A DNA stretch of 64,000 nucleotides, taken from assembly GCF_016741815.1 (NCBI RefSeq), contig NZ_JAERRJ010000008.1:398697-462696 (forward strand), written 5' to 3'. Shown one piece after another: positions 55,853 through 64,000 of this stretch. The notes below the pieces were generated by a model that was not told the origin of the DNA, made no database searches, and saw nothing but the letters and a program-made list of their open reading frames with translations. Each line of letters starts with the position of its first letter. Position 1 is the first letter of the stretch. Made by a program: the position numbers and the translations under genes. The stretch comes from Nocardia acididurans. GTDB taxonomy: Bacteria > Actinomycetota > Actinomycetes > Mycobacteriales > Mycobacteriaceae.

Positions 55853-56230
55853 TTACGCGTCGCCCTGATTGCGGCGGCGTTCCTCTTCCTGCTGACGGGC
55901 GGTTTCCTGGCGACGTGCTTCCGCCCGCTGCTGTTCGGCGCGTTCGCGCAGCCCACGCAGGAATTCTTCGTCGGCGGCGGGGTCCTGCGGGACGTAGCGG
56001 CCGGGCCGGTCGTATTCGGAGAACGTCGAGTTCGAGCGCGGACGCGCCTCGTGCACCGGGCGGCCGAGGAACAGCCACAGCAGTGCGCCGACGGTTGGGA
56101 GCAGAATCACGACCACCAGCCAGCCCACCTTCGGCAGATGCCGGATGCCCCCTTCGGGGCTGGTGATGATGTCGATCAGGCAGTAGACCCACAGGCCGAG
56201 CGTGATCAGTGCGACGACGGCGTACTGCAT
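55853..56230 (-). CDS. PLDc_N-type membrane protein
   Basis: The 125-residue protein has two transmembrane helices (MQYAVVALITLGLWVYCLIDI and VGWLVVVILLPTVGALLWLFLGRP) in the PLD-nuclease N-terminal domain pattern, followed by a highly charged C-terminal helix of Glu, Arg and Gln (coiled coil-like, from about residue 85). No nuclease domain is attached. GAGGAG precedes the ATG. It ends three bases from the stop of the convergent TetR gene. The function of such stand-alone proteins is unknown. Confidence 0.8.
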   Translation of the reverse strand: MQYAVVALITLGLWVYCLIDIITSPEGGIRHLPKVGWLVVVILLPTVGALLWLFLGRPVHEARPRSNSTFSEYDRPGRYVPQDPAADEEFLRGLRERAEQQRAEARRQETARQQEEERRRNQGDA

Positions 56231-56343
56231 CGGTGGATTCTCCTCGACTGTCCCCCACGGGCCCTGAACTGGGCCGACGGGAAATTCTAGCAAGGGGTGC
56301 CGGGAGCGGGCGATCCCTGCCTCGCACGAGTAGGGTCGCGCGG

Positions 56344-57216
56344 GTGTCGACGATTGCATTCCTCGGACTGGGGCGAATGGGGTCCGGTATGGCCGCGCGA
56401 CTGCTGGGCGCCGGACACGAGGTGCGGGTCTACAACCGCTCGCCGGACAAGGCGTCCGACCTGATAGCGGGCGGGGCGATCGCGGCCCGTTCACCCCGCG
56501 ACGCGGCCGACGGCGCCCAGGCCATCGTCTCGATGGTGGCCGACGACGCGGCCTCGCGCGCGGTGTGGCTCGGCGACAACGGCGCCCTGGCAGGCGATTT
56601 CGCTCGCGCGGCCTTCGCTGTCGAATGCTCGACCCTGTCCCGGCCCTGGGTGCTGGAGCTCGCGAAACACGCGGCCGCGCAAGGGCTCCGCTATCTGGAC
56701 TCCCCTGTCACCGGCCTGCCCGAGGCCGCGGCGGCCGGTGCGCTCACCCTTTTCCTGGGAGCCCGCGACGATGATCTGGCGGCCGCCCGGCCGCTGTTGG
56801 AACCGTTGTGCACCAGGATCATTCGCTTCGGTGAGGTGGGGGCGGGCACCGCCTACAAGCTGATCCAGAATCTGTTCGGCTCCATCCAGATCGCGGCCAC
56901 CGCCGAGGCCCTGCGCACGGCCGAGCTGGCCGGTCTCGACCTGCCCACCGTCGTCGACGCCCTGTCCCGCAGCGTCTCCGCCAGCCCCACCGTGATCCGT
57001 GTCGGCAATCTCATGCTCGACGGTGTCCACGATCGCGACATCACCTTCACCGCCGCACTGCGGCTCAAGGACACGCGAATCGGCGTCGAACAGGCCGATG
57101 CCGTCAATGCGCCCACCCCGCTCGGCCACGCCGCACTCGAGCATTTCCACCGGCTCGTCGCCGCGGGGTACGACACCCTGAACGAAACCAAATTGCTCGA
57201 TCTGCTCCGCGAATGA
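56344..57216 (+). CDS. NAD(P)-dependent beta-hydroxyacid dehydrogenase (3-HIBDH/GLYR family)
   Basis: The 290-residue protein has the Rossmann motif FLGLGRMGSGMA at its N-terminus, the DSPVTGLPEAAAAGALTLF segment (substrate-binding DxPVxG), and the catalytic Lys in GAGTAYKLIQNLF. Length and motifs match 3-hydroxyisobutyrate dehydrogenase and glyoxylate/succinic semialdehyde reductases. The GTG at 56344 starts the Rossmann fold directly. The substrate cannot be told. It is divergent from the PLDc_N-type gene. Confidence 0.88.
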   Translation: MSTIAFLGLGRMGSGMAARLLGAGHEVRVYNRSPDKASDLIAGGAIAARSPRDAADGAQAIVSMVADDAASRAVWLGDNGALAGDFARAAFAVECSTLSRPWVLELAKHAAAQGLRYLDSPVTGLPEAAAAGALTLFLGARDDDLAAARPLLEPLCTRIIRFGEVGAGTAYKLIQNLFGSIQIAATAEALRTAELAGLDLPTVVDALSRSVSASPTVIRVGNLMLDGVHDRDITFTAALRLKDTRIGVEQADAVNAPTPLGHAALEHFHRLVAAGYDTLNETKLLDLLRE

Positions 57217-57234
57217 GCCCGCTACCGGCCGGGT

Positions 57235-57885
57235 TCAGTCCTTCCAGCCGCTGCCGTCGACGACGATATCCCAGCTGAACGGCAGCAGTTCGGGATGGCG
57301 TAGCCGCAGGATCTCACCGGCGAGACTCCCGGGCGGAGCCTTGTGCGGGTGCGCGGTCGCCTGCCGTTCGATGACGGCGGTGAGCGCGCGGGTGCCGCCC
57401 AGTCGTGGATAGGCGTCGTGCACCAGATCGGCGAAGCCCGCGGGGAAGTCGTCCGGACCACCGGCGACGTCGAATCCGATGCCGGACACGGCGATCCAGA
57501 TCGCGGCCGGCCTACGCCTGCGGTAGACGGGGGAATCGCTGAAGCCGCTGGTGTGGGCGGCGATCGCATCCCAGACGATGTCCACGCGCTCATCGGCGAC
57601 GCCGTGCGCCTCCAGGAAACCGGCGGCGGCATCCGCGCCTTCCAGTTCGAATCGCTGTGGGCCGGAGGCGGTTTCGGCCAGGCCGAGATCGTGCAGGGCG
57701 CAGATGAGGAACATGGTCTCCTCGTCGTAGTCCGTGCCCGGTCGCAGACCCTGCGCGGCGGCGTGGGCGCGGCCGAACAGGAATCCGCGCAGACTGTGGT
57801 TGCGGATCGAGGGTTCCAGTTCGCCGGCGATCAGGCGCTGGGCGGCGAGCGCGAGTGGGGTATCCGGGAATGCCAAGGGGTGCAT
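57235..57885 (-). CDS. HD-domain protein (cyanamide hydratase-like)
   Basis: The 216-residue protein has an HD phosphohydrolase-type fold. His30 in RNHSLRGFLFGRA, the CALHDLGL pair, and later AIAAHTSG supply metal-binding residues. The SLRGFLFG spacing is like that of the Ddi2/cyanamide hydratase branch of HD proteins. GGAGATATCTC precedes the ATG. The DUF2269 gene lies 14 bases upstream in the same orientation, so the two are probably one transcript. Confidence 0.83.
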   Translation of the reverse strand: MHPLAFPDTPLALAAQRLIAGELEPSIRNHSLRGFLFGRAHAAAQGLRPGTDYDEETMFLICALHDLGLAETASGPQRFELEGADAAAGFLEAHGVADERVDIVWDAIAAHTSGFSDSPVYRRRRPAAIWIAVSGIGFDVAGGPDDFPAGFADLVHDAYPRLGGTRALTAVIERQATAHPHKAPPGSLAGEILRLRHPELLPFSWDIVVDGSGWKD

Positions 57886-57898
57886 GAGATATCTCCGG

Positions 57899-58348
57899 TC
57901 AGTGTGCGCCGGGGCGCACGATCATGAGGACGACGACCACCGTCCACAGCAGGTTGTAGATGCCGGCGAGCATGCCGAGGGTGCGCAAACGCTTTCCGGT
58001 ATCCGGCTTTTCGAGGGCTTCGCGCTGCATGGGGTGGATGAACACGGCCAGGATGCCGCCCGCGACGAAGGTGAGGGCCATGGCGATGGTGATCCAGATT
58101 TCGGCCATCCGGCCCTGGACGGCCGCCAGCACGATGCCGATCACCGGGACGATGAGCGCGAGGACCGCGTAGTTGCCGGTGATGCGGTGGAATGCCTTGG
58201 CCACGGCCACATTTCGGTCCGGCGCGGGTGGGCCGTCACCGACCACGGTGACCGGTGCGTAGCGCGGGAACAGACTCGCGGCGACAGCCGAACCGCCGAC
58301 GAAGATGATTCCGGCCAGCACGTGGATCGACAGCAGCACATTCTGCAC
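57899..58348 (-). CDS. DUF2269-like integral membrane protein
   Basis: The 149-residue protein has four hydrophobic helices (about residues 5-25, 59-79, 84-104 and 126-146), with the conserved HVLAGIIFVGGSAVAASLF at the N-terminus that typifies small DUF2269-like proteins. It starts with GTG behind GGAGG. Two similar palindromes lie just upstream (58363-58407), and the MarR gene upstream is co-directional, which suggests MarR control. The function is unknown. Confidence 0.75.
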   Translation of the reverse strand: MQNVLLSIHVLAGIIFVGGSAVAASLFPRYAPVTVVGDGPPAPDRNVAVAKAFHRITGNYAVLALIVPVIGIVLAAVQGRMAEIWITIAMALTFVAGGILAVFIHPMQREALEKPDTGKRLRTLGMLAGIYNLLWTVVVVLMIVRPGAH

Positions 58349-58362
58349 GAGAAACCTCCAAC

Positions 58363-58407
58363 CTTCAGACTGCCTGAAGCATAGCCCTAACTTTCAACTT
58401 GGCTGAA
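58363..58407. promoter_or_regulatory. Two related palindromes upstream of DUF2269-like gene
   Basis: CTTCAG-ACTGC-CTGAAG lies at 58363-58379 (68 and 74 bound the spacer), and a degenerate copy with the core TTCA-ACTTGGC-TGAA lies at 58393-58407. Centres are about 29 bases apart. They fill the 99-base gap between the MarR stop and the DUF2269-like start and are good candidates for MarR binding. Confidence 0.5.
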
Positions 58408-58447
58408 GGTTGTGCGAAGGTTCACCGGAACTCAGCGCTCCGGGAGG

Positions 58448-58894
58448 TCAGGAGACGGTGCGTCCGAGGAAGGCCGCGACGACCGTGTCGCCGATCTGCC
58501 GCAGCACCGGATCCGCGGCGGCGCCGAACATCGCCTCGTCCACCTCGGCGACCACCTTCTCCGCGGCCATCAGCAGTCGCCGGCCCTTCGGCGTGAGTTC
58601 GATGGTCGAGGCCGAACCCGCGCGGGCCGTGCGATCGCGCACCAGACCGGCGGCCACCATGCCCTTGATCGCGCTGTGCACGCTCTGCACGCTGATCGCG
58701 CCCATGCGCGCGAGATCGCTGAACGAGGCTCCGGGCAGGCTCGCGATATGACCGAGCACCGCGAGCTTGGCGACCGTGAGCTGCAGCGGGGCCAGGGCCG
58801 CGCCGAGTTCGGCCTCGACCCGATGCGCCACCGTCAGCACCAGGATGGAGGCACTGGCGGGCGGTGGTGCGGGGCGCTCGTTCTCGGTGGTCAC
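58448..58894 (-). CDS. MarR-family transcriptional regulator
   Basis: The 148-residue protein has a winged HTH (FSDLARMGAISVQSVHSAIKGMVAAGLVRDR) and IELTPKGRRLL as the wing and following helix. Its GTG start overlaps the stop of the upstream TetR gene as GTGA (58891-58894), so two regulators of different families are translationally coupled, which is unusual. An ATG at 58912 is a possible alternative start. Candidate targets are the palindromes at 58363-58407 and the ABC operon. Confidence 0.85.
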   Translation of the reverse strand: MTTENERPAPPPASASILVLTVAHRVEAELGAALAPLQLTVAKLAVLGHIASLPGASFSDLARMGAISVQSVHSAIKGMVAAGLVRDRTARAGSASTIELTPKGRRLLMAAEKVVAEVDEAMFGAAADPVLRQIGDTVVAAFLGRTVS

Positions 58895-59571
58895 CGCACC
58901 AGTTTCCCGCATCCGGCCGGCAGCAGGCCGTCCACGATGGCCGTGAGTCCCCTCAGATGCGAATCGCGCAGGTTGAGTTCGTTCCAGCGCGGTGCGACCG
59001 ACGCGAGGTGCGGGTAGACGCCGGTGGTCAGTTCCACCATGGCCTCGTTGCCGTAGACCGGGGCCGCGCGCGCCCGGCGGCGAGCGCTGTTCACGCGGAT
59101 GATCAGGTTGCCGACGATGTAGTACCAGAGCGTGTGATACACGTCGACGGCTTCCTCGGGCGTACACCCGCACTCCACCGCCGCGCCGATCATGGATTCG
59201 ACGAACCAGAGCGCCGCGGGCGCGAAAAGGTCTCCGGCGGTGAGGACTTCGACGATCCAAGCGCGTTCGCTGAGCAGTTCGTAGAGCAGGATCGCCGTCG
59301 CGAGGCAGCGCTCGCGGGGGTCGGCGGGCAGTTCCGGATGCGGGATCTGACGGGCATGCGCCTCGAGCACCCGCAACAGCAGTTCGTCCTTGTCGCGCAC
59401 GTGGTAGTACAGCGCCATCGGCGCGGCTCCCAGGCCGGTCGCCAGACGGCGCATCGAGAGCTTCTCGGGCCCTTCGGCTTCCAGGATGCGGTCGGCGGCG
59501 TCGACGATCGCCTCCAGGGACAGGCGCGGCGGTCTGCCGCTGCGTTTCCCACGCTCTCCGGCTGCGGTCAT
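58891..59571 (-). CDS. TetR-family regulator divergent from the ABC transporter pair
   Basis: The 226-residue protein has a TetR HTH (LSMRRLATGLGAAPMALYYHV, about residues 37-57) and a TetR_C (tetracycline-repressor-like) effector domain. The ATG at 59571 follows GGAGGA. It is divergent from two coupled ABC half-transporters, and a perfect 16-base palindrome lies between. It is translationally coupled to the MarR gene that follows it. Confidence 0.88.
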   Translation of the reverse strand: MTAAGERGKRSGRPPRLSLEAIVDAADRILEAEGPEKLSMRRLATGLGAAPMALYYHVRDKDELLLRVLEAHARQIPHPELPADPRERCLATAILLYELLSERAWIVEVLTAGDLFAPAALWFVESMIGAAVECGCTPEEAVDVYHTLWYYIVGNLIIRVNSARRRARAAPVYGNEAMVELTTGVYPHLASVAPRWNELNLRDSHLRGLTAIVDGLLPAGCGKLVR

Positions 59572-59633
59572 TGGTCCATCCTCCACGATTCGCCGATTGC
59601 CGTTGACGACGGCCCACTTGCCGCGTAACCATA

Positions 59634-59649
59634 TTCGTACGCGTACGAA
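59634..59649. promoter_or_regulatory. Perfect 16-bp palindrome, putative TetR operator
   Basis: TTCGTACGCGTACGAA is fully self-complementary and lies 18 bases before the ABC transporter ATG and 63 bases before the divergent TetR ATG. It is the only strong dyad in this 95-base region. Confidence 0.65.
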
Positions 59650-59666
59650 AAAGGAATGGGAGTCCG

Positions 59667-61508
59667 ATGAACGCCGTCGACCTCGCCGAGGCGAGACCAC
59701 AACCGGCATCGCCGCCACCGCGCGCCGAACCCGGGTCCGCACCGCGCACCGCCCACCTGCTGCGCCCCTACGCGGGCAGCCTCACCGCGGTGGTCATCCT
59801 GCAGATCGTCGGCGCGCTCGCCGGGCTGGCTCCCCTGCTGGCGGTGGTCGAACTCGGTCGAATCCTGTTGTCGCCCGCGCCGATCGAGCACGATCGCGTC
59901 TGGCTGACGGTGGGCGTGGGCGCGGCCGGGCTGCTCGTCCGGCTGGTGTGCACGGGCGCGTCCTCCGGCGTCGGGCATCTGCTCGACACCCGGGTGCAGC
60001 TGGCCGTGCGCAGGCAGCTGGCCGCACAGCTGGGCCGGGTGCCGATCGGCTGGTTCTCCCGCCGCCGCACCGGAGAACTGGCGAAGGTGGTGGGCGAGGA
60101 CGTGAGTGCGGTGCATCCGGTCGTCGCCCACACCCCGAGCGAGCTGGTGTCGGCGTTCGTGGTGCCGCTGGTGTCGCTGGTCTACCTGTTCACCGTCGAC
60201 TGGCGACTCACGCTCATCACCCTGATTCCCGTGGCGCTGGCCGTGGCGCTGGTTCCACTCATGATGGTTCCGGCCCGGGTGCTCGAGCAGCAGGCCTTCG
60301 ATACCGCCATGGGGCGGATCGCCGATGCCGCGATCGAATTCGTGCAGGGCATCTCGGTGGTCAAGGCGTTCGGCGGATCCGGTCGGGTGCATCACAAATT
60401 CCGCACCGCCACCGACGATTTCGCCGACAAGTTCTATCGGTTCGTGCGCGGGGTGTCGGCGATCGCGGCGGGCATGCAGCTGGCCCTGTCCCCGCCGTTC
60501 GTGCTGCTGGTCGTGCTGACCGGGGGCACGGTGCTGATCACCGGCGGCTCGCTCGCCCCGGCCGATCTGCTGCCCTTCCTGCTGCTGGGCCTGGGGTTGA
60601 CCGCGCCGGTGGCGGCGCTCGGCCACGGATTCGACGATCTGCAGGCGGCGGGACGAGCACTCGGGCGCATCCGGGAGGTGCTGGCGGAACCGCCGCTCCC
60701 GGAACCCGCCGATCCGGTTGCGGCGCAGGGATATCGGGTGGAGCTGCGCGATGTGCGCTTCGGCTACGACGCCGATCGCGAGGTGTTGCGCGGTATCGAT
60801 CTGGTACTCGAGCCGGGTACCGTCACCGCGCTGGTGGGCCCGTCCGGCAGCGGTAAATCCACACTGGTGCAGCTGCTTCCGCGCTTCTTCGATCCCACGC
60901 ACGGGTCGATCCGGCTCGGCGGCGTGGAACTGCGCGATCTGGGCAGCCGCGAGCTGTACCGGCAGGTGTCCTTCGTCTTCCAGGATGTGCGCCTGCTGCG
61001 CGCCTCGGTCGCCGACAATATCGCGCTGGCGGTGCCGCACGCCGGACGGGACGAGGTGATGCGAGCGGCCCGCCGCGCCGATATCCACGATCGGATTCTC
61101 GAACTCCCCCAGGGCTACGACACCGTACTCGGCGCGGGCACCGACCTGTCCGGAGGTGAGGCGCAACGGATTTCGCTCGCCCGCGCGCTGCTCTCGGACG
61201 CACCCGTGCTGGTGCTGGACGAGGCCACCGCCTTCGCCGACCCGCGCACCGAACAGGCCGTGCGCCGGACGCTGTCCACCCTGGCCGGCGAGCGCACCCT
61301 GCTGATCATCGCGCACCGCCTGGAGACCATCGCCGATGCCGACACTGTGGTGGTGCTCGAACACGGGCAGATCGTCGAACGCGGCCGCCCCGCCGACCTG
61401 CTCACCCGCGACGGACAATTCGCCGCCCTCTGGCGATCCCACCGGGCCGCCCTGGCCGGCCACCTCGACACCCCCGGCACCGCACCGCGAGGAGATGACC
61501 ACCGATGA
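59667..61508 (+). CDS. ABC half-transporter (TMD-NBD), first of a pair
   Basis: The 613-residue protein has six membrane helices (about residues 35-320) fused to an ATPase domain with Walker A GPSGSGKST, the signature LSGGEAQRISLARAL and Walker B VLVLDEATAFADP. It resembles the IrtA/YbtP type of siderophore-related exporter-fold transporters but has no siderophore-interaction domain. The next gene encodes its partner, and the two overlap by four bases. No siderophore synthesis genes or clear IdeR box are next to them, so a drug or other substrate is equally possible. Confidence 0.9.
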   Translation: MNAVDLAEARPQPASPPPRAEPGSAPRTAHLLRPYAGSLTAVVILQIVGALAGLAPLLAVVELGRILLSPAPIEHDRVWLTVGVGAAGLLVRLVCTGASSGVGHLLDTRVQLAVRRQLAAQLGRVPIGWFSRRRTGELAKVVGEDVSAVHPVVAHTPSELVSAFVVPLVSLVYLFTVDWRLTLITLIPVALAVALVPLMMVPARVLEQQAFDTAMGRIADAAIEFVQGISVVKAFGGSGRVHHKFRTATDDFADKFYRFVRGVSAIAAGMQLALSPPFVLLVVLTGGTVLITGGSLAPADLLPFLLLGLGLTAPVAALGHGFDDLQAAGRALGRIREVLAEPPLPEPADPVAAQGYRVELRDVRFGYDADREVLRGIDLVLEPGTVTALVGPSGSGKSTLVQLLPRFFDPTHGSIRLGGVELRDLGSRELYRQVSFVFQDVRLLRASVADNIALAVPHAGRDEVMRAARRADIHDRILELPQGYDTVLGAGTDLSGGEAQRISLARALLSDAPVLVLDEATAFADPRTEQAVRRTLSTLAGERTLLIIAHRLETIADADTVVVLEHGQIVERGRPADLLTRDGQFAALWRSHRAALAGHLDTPGTAPRGDDHR

Positions 61509-63277
61509 TCCGCATGCTGCTCCGCGTCCTCGGCGACGAGTACGCCCCGCCGGTGCGCCGCACCATCACCCTCATGACCGTGACCGCCGTGGTCGAGGGC
61601 CTGTCCTATGCGCTGCTGGTCCCCATCCTGCGCGAACTGTTCGGCGCCGACCCCGCCGCCGCGCGGCCCTGGCTGCTCGCCTTCGCCGCCGCCTGCACGC
61701 TCTACGCCGTCCTGCGCTACCGCAGCGATCTGTCCGGCTTCCGGGTCGGCACCACCCTGCTGCGCGGCGTCTACCACCGTCTCGGCGATCACCTGGCCCG
61801 GCTTCCGCTGGGCTGGTTCAACTCCGGACGCGTGGGCGAGGTCTCCACCCTCGCCAGTCACGGTGTGCTGCAGGCGATGAGCGTGCTCGCCCATCTGCTC
61901 GCCCCGCTGATCTCCGCCGCCGTCACACCGCTGACCATCGTCGTGGTCATGCTCGCCTACAACTGGCAGCTGGGCCTGGCCGCGCTGGCCGCCGCCCCGA
62001 TCGTGGTGGCGGTCCAGCTCTGGGCGGGCCGATCCATGGCGGCCACCGACGCCGAACGCCATGCCCGCGACCGCGAGGCCACCGGCCGCGTGATCGAATA
62101 CCTGCAGGCCCAACCGGTGCTGCGGGCGGGCGGGCGCACGGTCGAACGCTTCGATCTGCTCGACGACGCCCTGCACGACCTGCAACGCGCTTCCCGCCGC
62201 TCGGCGCTGTCGGCCCTGCCGGGCGTGATCGGCTCGGCCCTCACGGTGCAGGCGATCTTCACCGCCCTGCTGACCCTGGGCGCCTACCTCGCCCTCGGCG
62301 GAAATATCGGCGCGGCAGAGCTTCTGGCCGTTCTGGTCCTGGCCGCGCGCTGCGCCGATCCGCTGCTGTCGCTGGCGGAAATGGCCGGCGCGGTCCGCAG
62401 TGCCCGCGCGCAGCTGGTGCGCCTGGACATCCTCCTGCACACCGAACCGCTGCCGGAGCCGGATCATCCGATCCGCCCCGCCCGGTACGACCTCGAATTC
62501 GACTCCGTCACTTTCGAACACGGCGATCGCACGGTGGTCGAGCAGCTGTCGCTGACGGTGGCGGAGGGCCGCCGCCTGGCCATCGTGGGGCCGTCCGGGG
62601 CGGGCAAAACCACACTCCTGCAACTGATCGCGCGTTTCCACGATGTCACCGCGGGCGCGGTTCGGATCGGCGGCGTGGACGTCCGCGACATTACTACCAC
62701 CGACCTCATGTCCCAGATCGCCATCGTCTTCCAGAACGTCTATCTGTTCGACGGCACCATCGAGGAGAACATCCGCCTGGGCCGCCCCGACGCCACCGAC
62801 GCCGAGGTTCGCGCCGCGGCCACCGCGGCCCGCCTAGACGAGGTCATCGACCGCCTGCCCGGCGGCTGGTCGGCCCACGTGGGCGAGGGCGGCGCCCTGC
62901 TGTCCGGTGGTGAGCGCCAACGTGTTTCGATAGCCCGCGCCCTCCTCAAAGACGCCGCGATCGTCCTGCTGGACGAGGTCACCTCCGCCCTCGACCCGGT
63001 GAACGAGGCGGCGGTACACGAGGGCATCGAACGCCTGATGCGAGGCCGGACCGTCGTGATGGTGGCGCACCGGCCGCGCTCGGTCCACCGCGCCGATCAC
63101 GTCATCTTCCTCACCGACGGCGCCATCGCCGCCGCGGGCACCCACACCGAACTGCTGACCACCGACACCCGCTACGCCGAGTTCTGGGGTGCCTCGACAG
63201 CGACCGGCCACGCGGATCTGTCCGACGCCCGGGGTACGTTGTCGATGCCCCGCGTCGGACGGGGTTCGCCCCTGTGA
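61505..63277 (+). CDS. ABC half-transporter (TMD-NBD), second of a pair
   Basis: The 590-residue protein has a six-helix membrane domain and an ATPase domain with Walker A GPSGAGKTT, signature LSGGERQRVSIARALL, Walker B IVLLDEVTSALDP and the H-loop MVAHRPR. Its ATG overlaps the previous stop (ATGA), so the two form a coupled heterodimer. Both Walker B motifs keep the catalytic Glu after the Asp (DE), so both ATP sites look active. Confidence 0.9.
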   Translation: MIRMLLRVLGDEYAPPVRRTITLMTVTAVVEGLSYALLVPILRELFGADPAAARPWLLAFAAACTLYAVLRYRSDLSGFRVGTTLLRGVYHRLGDHLARLPLGWFNSGRVGEVSTLASHGVLQAMSVLAHLLAPLISAAVTPLTIVVVMLAYNWQLGLAALAAAPIVVAVQLWAGRSMAATDAERHARDREATGRVIEYLQAQPVLRAGGRTVERFDLLDDALHDLQRASRRSALSALPGVIGSALTVQAIFTALLTLGAYLALGGNIGAAELLAVLVLAARCADPLLSLAEMAGAVRSARAQLVRLDILLHTEPLPEPDHPIRPARYDLEFDSVTFEHGDRTVVEQLSLTVAEGRRLAIVGPSGAGKTTLLQLIARFHDVTAGAVRIGGVDVRDITTTDLMSQIAIVFQNVYLFDGTIEENIRLGRPDATDAEVRAAATAARLDEVIDRLPGGWSAHVGEGGALLSGGERQRVSIARALLKDAAIVLLDEVTSALDPVNEAAVHEGIERLMRGRTVVMVAHRPRSVHRADHVIFLTDGAIAAAGTHTELLTTDTRYAEFWGASTATGHADLSDARGTLSMPRVGRGSPL

Positions 63278-63289
63278 AAGGCCCCGCAC

Positions 63290-63847
63290 GTGAGTTCGCC
63301 TGGCGCCCAGATGTTCCCGCCGCCCCAGCACCCTCCCTTCACGGTGACACAACCGCGCCCCGCCGGATTGGGCATCCGGCTGGGATCCCGGCTGATCGAT
63401 CTCGTCTTCGGGGCGCTGATCATGGCGGCGGGCAATTTCGCGATCCTCATCGTCGCGGCCATCATCGACGGCGCCGAATCCGAGAACTGGGGTGCCGCAC
63501 TGGCGGTCAACATGATCGTCGCGCCGATCCTCTACGAATGGATCCAGTTGGCGCTCTACGGAAAGACTCTCGGCAAGCGCGTGCTCGGCCTGCACGTGGT
63601 GCGCACCGACGGCAGCCCCCTGTCCTGGTCACTCGCCGGAGTGCGCGCCCTCCTCAACGCCCCCTACGTCTCCTACCTCCTACTGCTCTTCATCCTCCCG
63701 CTGATCAACCTCGCCTTCATGCTGGCCGACTCATCACAGCGGCGCGGGATGCACTCCCGAGCGACCGACACCCTCGTCATGGATGTGCGCCCCCGGATCG
63801 TGTACCCACCCGCACCCATGAATTCCCCTGCCGCCGAAGCAAGCTGA
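63290..63847 (+). CDS. RDD-family membrane protein
   Basis: The 185-residue protein has three hydrophobic segments (about residues 40-62, 70-90 and 123-143) and the family RDD-like motif in LGSRLIDLVFGALI (Arg and Asp) and GKTLGKRVLGLHVV. RDD proteins are of uncertain function; some are sodium/proton exchangers. It begins with GTG 12 bases after the ABC operon stop and is likely co-transcribed. A hairpin follows at 63852. Confidence 0.83.
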   Translation: MSSPGAQMFPPPQHPPFTVTQPRPAGLGIRLGSRLIDLVFGALIMAAGNFAILIVAAIIDGAESENWGAALAVNMIVAPILYEWIQLALYGKTLGKRVLGLHVVRTDGSPLSWSLAGVRALLNAPYVSYLLLLFILPLINLAFMLADSSQRRGMHSRATDTLVMDVRPRIVYPPAPMNSPAAEAS

Positions 63848-63851
63848 CGCT

Positions 63852-63869
63852 CGCCGCCACCTGGCGGCG
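63852..63869 (+). terminator. Hairpin after the RDD gene
   Basis: CGCCGCC (63852-63858) pairs with GGCGGCG (63863-63869) around ACCT, five bases after the RDD stop. No T-run follows. It is a plausible end for the ABC/RDD transcript. Confidence 0.45.
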
Positions 63870-63890
63870 GCGGAGGTGAAGGGCTCGTTG

Positions 63891-63959
63891 ATGGTCGTGA
63901 AGTACTCGGCTACACCGACATTTCGCGACCTGGGGAATGCCGGAGGCGGCGCATCGTGA
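63891..63959 (+). CDS. Tiny ORF (22 aa) at window end, possible peptide
   Basis: An ATG at 63891 opens a 22-residue frame with VKYSATPTFRDLGNAGGGAS. Its stop overlaps a GTG (GTGA, 63956-63959) that opens a frame still running at the window end (VNPSNGTAAQVGDSC). GGAGGTGAAGGG lies 6-17 bases before the ATG. The Y-x3-P-T-F-x-x-L-G spacing is close to, but not the same as, the Y-x-x-P-x-L-x3-G leader motif of lasso peptide precursors. It could equally be a chance ORF. Confidence 0.25.
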   Translation: MVVKYSATPTFRDLGNAGGGAS

Positions 63960-64000
63960 ACCCGTCAAATGGGACTGCTGCACAGGTAGGTGACAGCTGC

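Noticed and set aside
59568..61502. 644-codon minus-strand frame under the first ABC gene
   Set aside because: Shadow of the ABC transporter, whose Walker and signature motifs are intact on the plus strand.

Overview
The window is high-GC DNA, densely coding on both strands, with many GTG starts. It carries several genes whose best-known relatives are mycobacterial: a RipA-type peptidoglycan endopeptidase of the same length as the M. tuberculosis protein, the aconitase locus, an EthA-like monooxygenase, a PepA-like serine protease and an F-type sigma factor with matching promoters. This points to a mycolic-acid-containing actinomycete, most likely Nocardia or a close relative. I see no rRNA, tRNA, CRISPR array, transposase or phage gene.

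Layout. 1-6.8 kb: an edge-truncated GNAT-like protein, an M20 amidohydrolase, a PlsC-type acyltransferase, an XRE regulator divergent from a three-gene cassette of very small proteins, and an SRPBCC/TetR divergent pair. 6.9-12.8 kb: a conserved core (ripA, an Rv1476-like membrane protein, acn and its TetR regulator). 13-20 kb: an accessory segment inserted into that core, holding a nitroreductase, a PhoD-like phosphatase, a MarR/cupin pair, a lipase-like hydrolase, a thioesterase and a two-gene graspetide-type RiPP locus. 20-22 kb: the core resumes with a small HTH protein (Rv1473A-like) and an ABC-F ATPase (Rv1473-like). The gene order mirrors M. tuberculosis Rv1473-Rv1473A-Rv1474c-Rv1475c(acn)-Rv1476-Rv1477(ripA), with about 7.2 kb placed between the Rv1474c and Rv1473A equivalents.

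22-34.5 kb: a FetB-like permease, a lipoprotein, an MHS-family transporter and an F/B-type sigma factor, the last two each preceded by a sigma-F-like promoter. Next come a TipAS-MerR/VOC/LLM group and a tight five-gene operon (P450, alpha/beta hydrolase, SDR, EthA-like BVMO, TetR) behind two identical-arm palindromes. 34.6-41.3 kb: an AI-2E family permease divergent from a Pls-family single-module peptide synthetase, which is translationally coupled to an M1 metallopeptidase. This arrangement looks like a poly-amino-acid synthetase/degrading-enzyme pair, and the adenylation pocket read from the sequence resembles lysine pockets.

41.5-64 kb: a mix of metabolic and envelope genes (HAD, methyltransferase, GT87, DMT, UbiB-like kinase, HtrA/PepA-like protease, a second M20 peptidase, mqo with a divergent LysR, CPBP protease, TerD). 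These are followed by an MFS pump with a divergent TetR and a nested palindrome, small membrane proteins, and an overlapping TetR-MarR pair divergent from a coupled ABC half-transporter pair. The window ends with an RDD protein and a tiny ORF.

The two most interesting systems are the graspetide-type locus (18.4-19.9 kb) and the Pls/M1-peptidase pair (36.0-41.3 kb). All functional calls rest on reading motifs and gene order; no database search was run.
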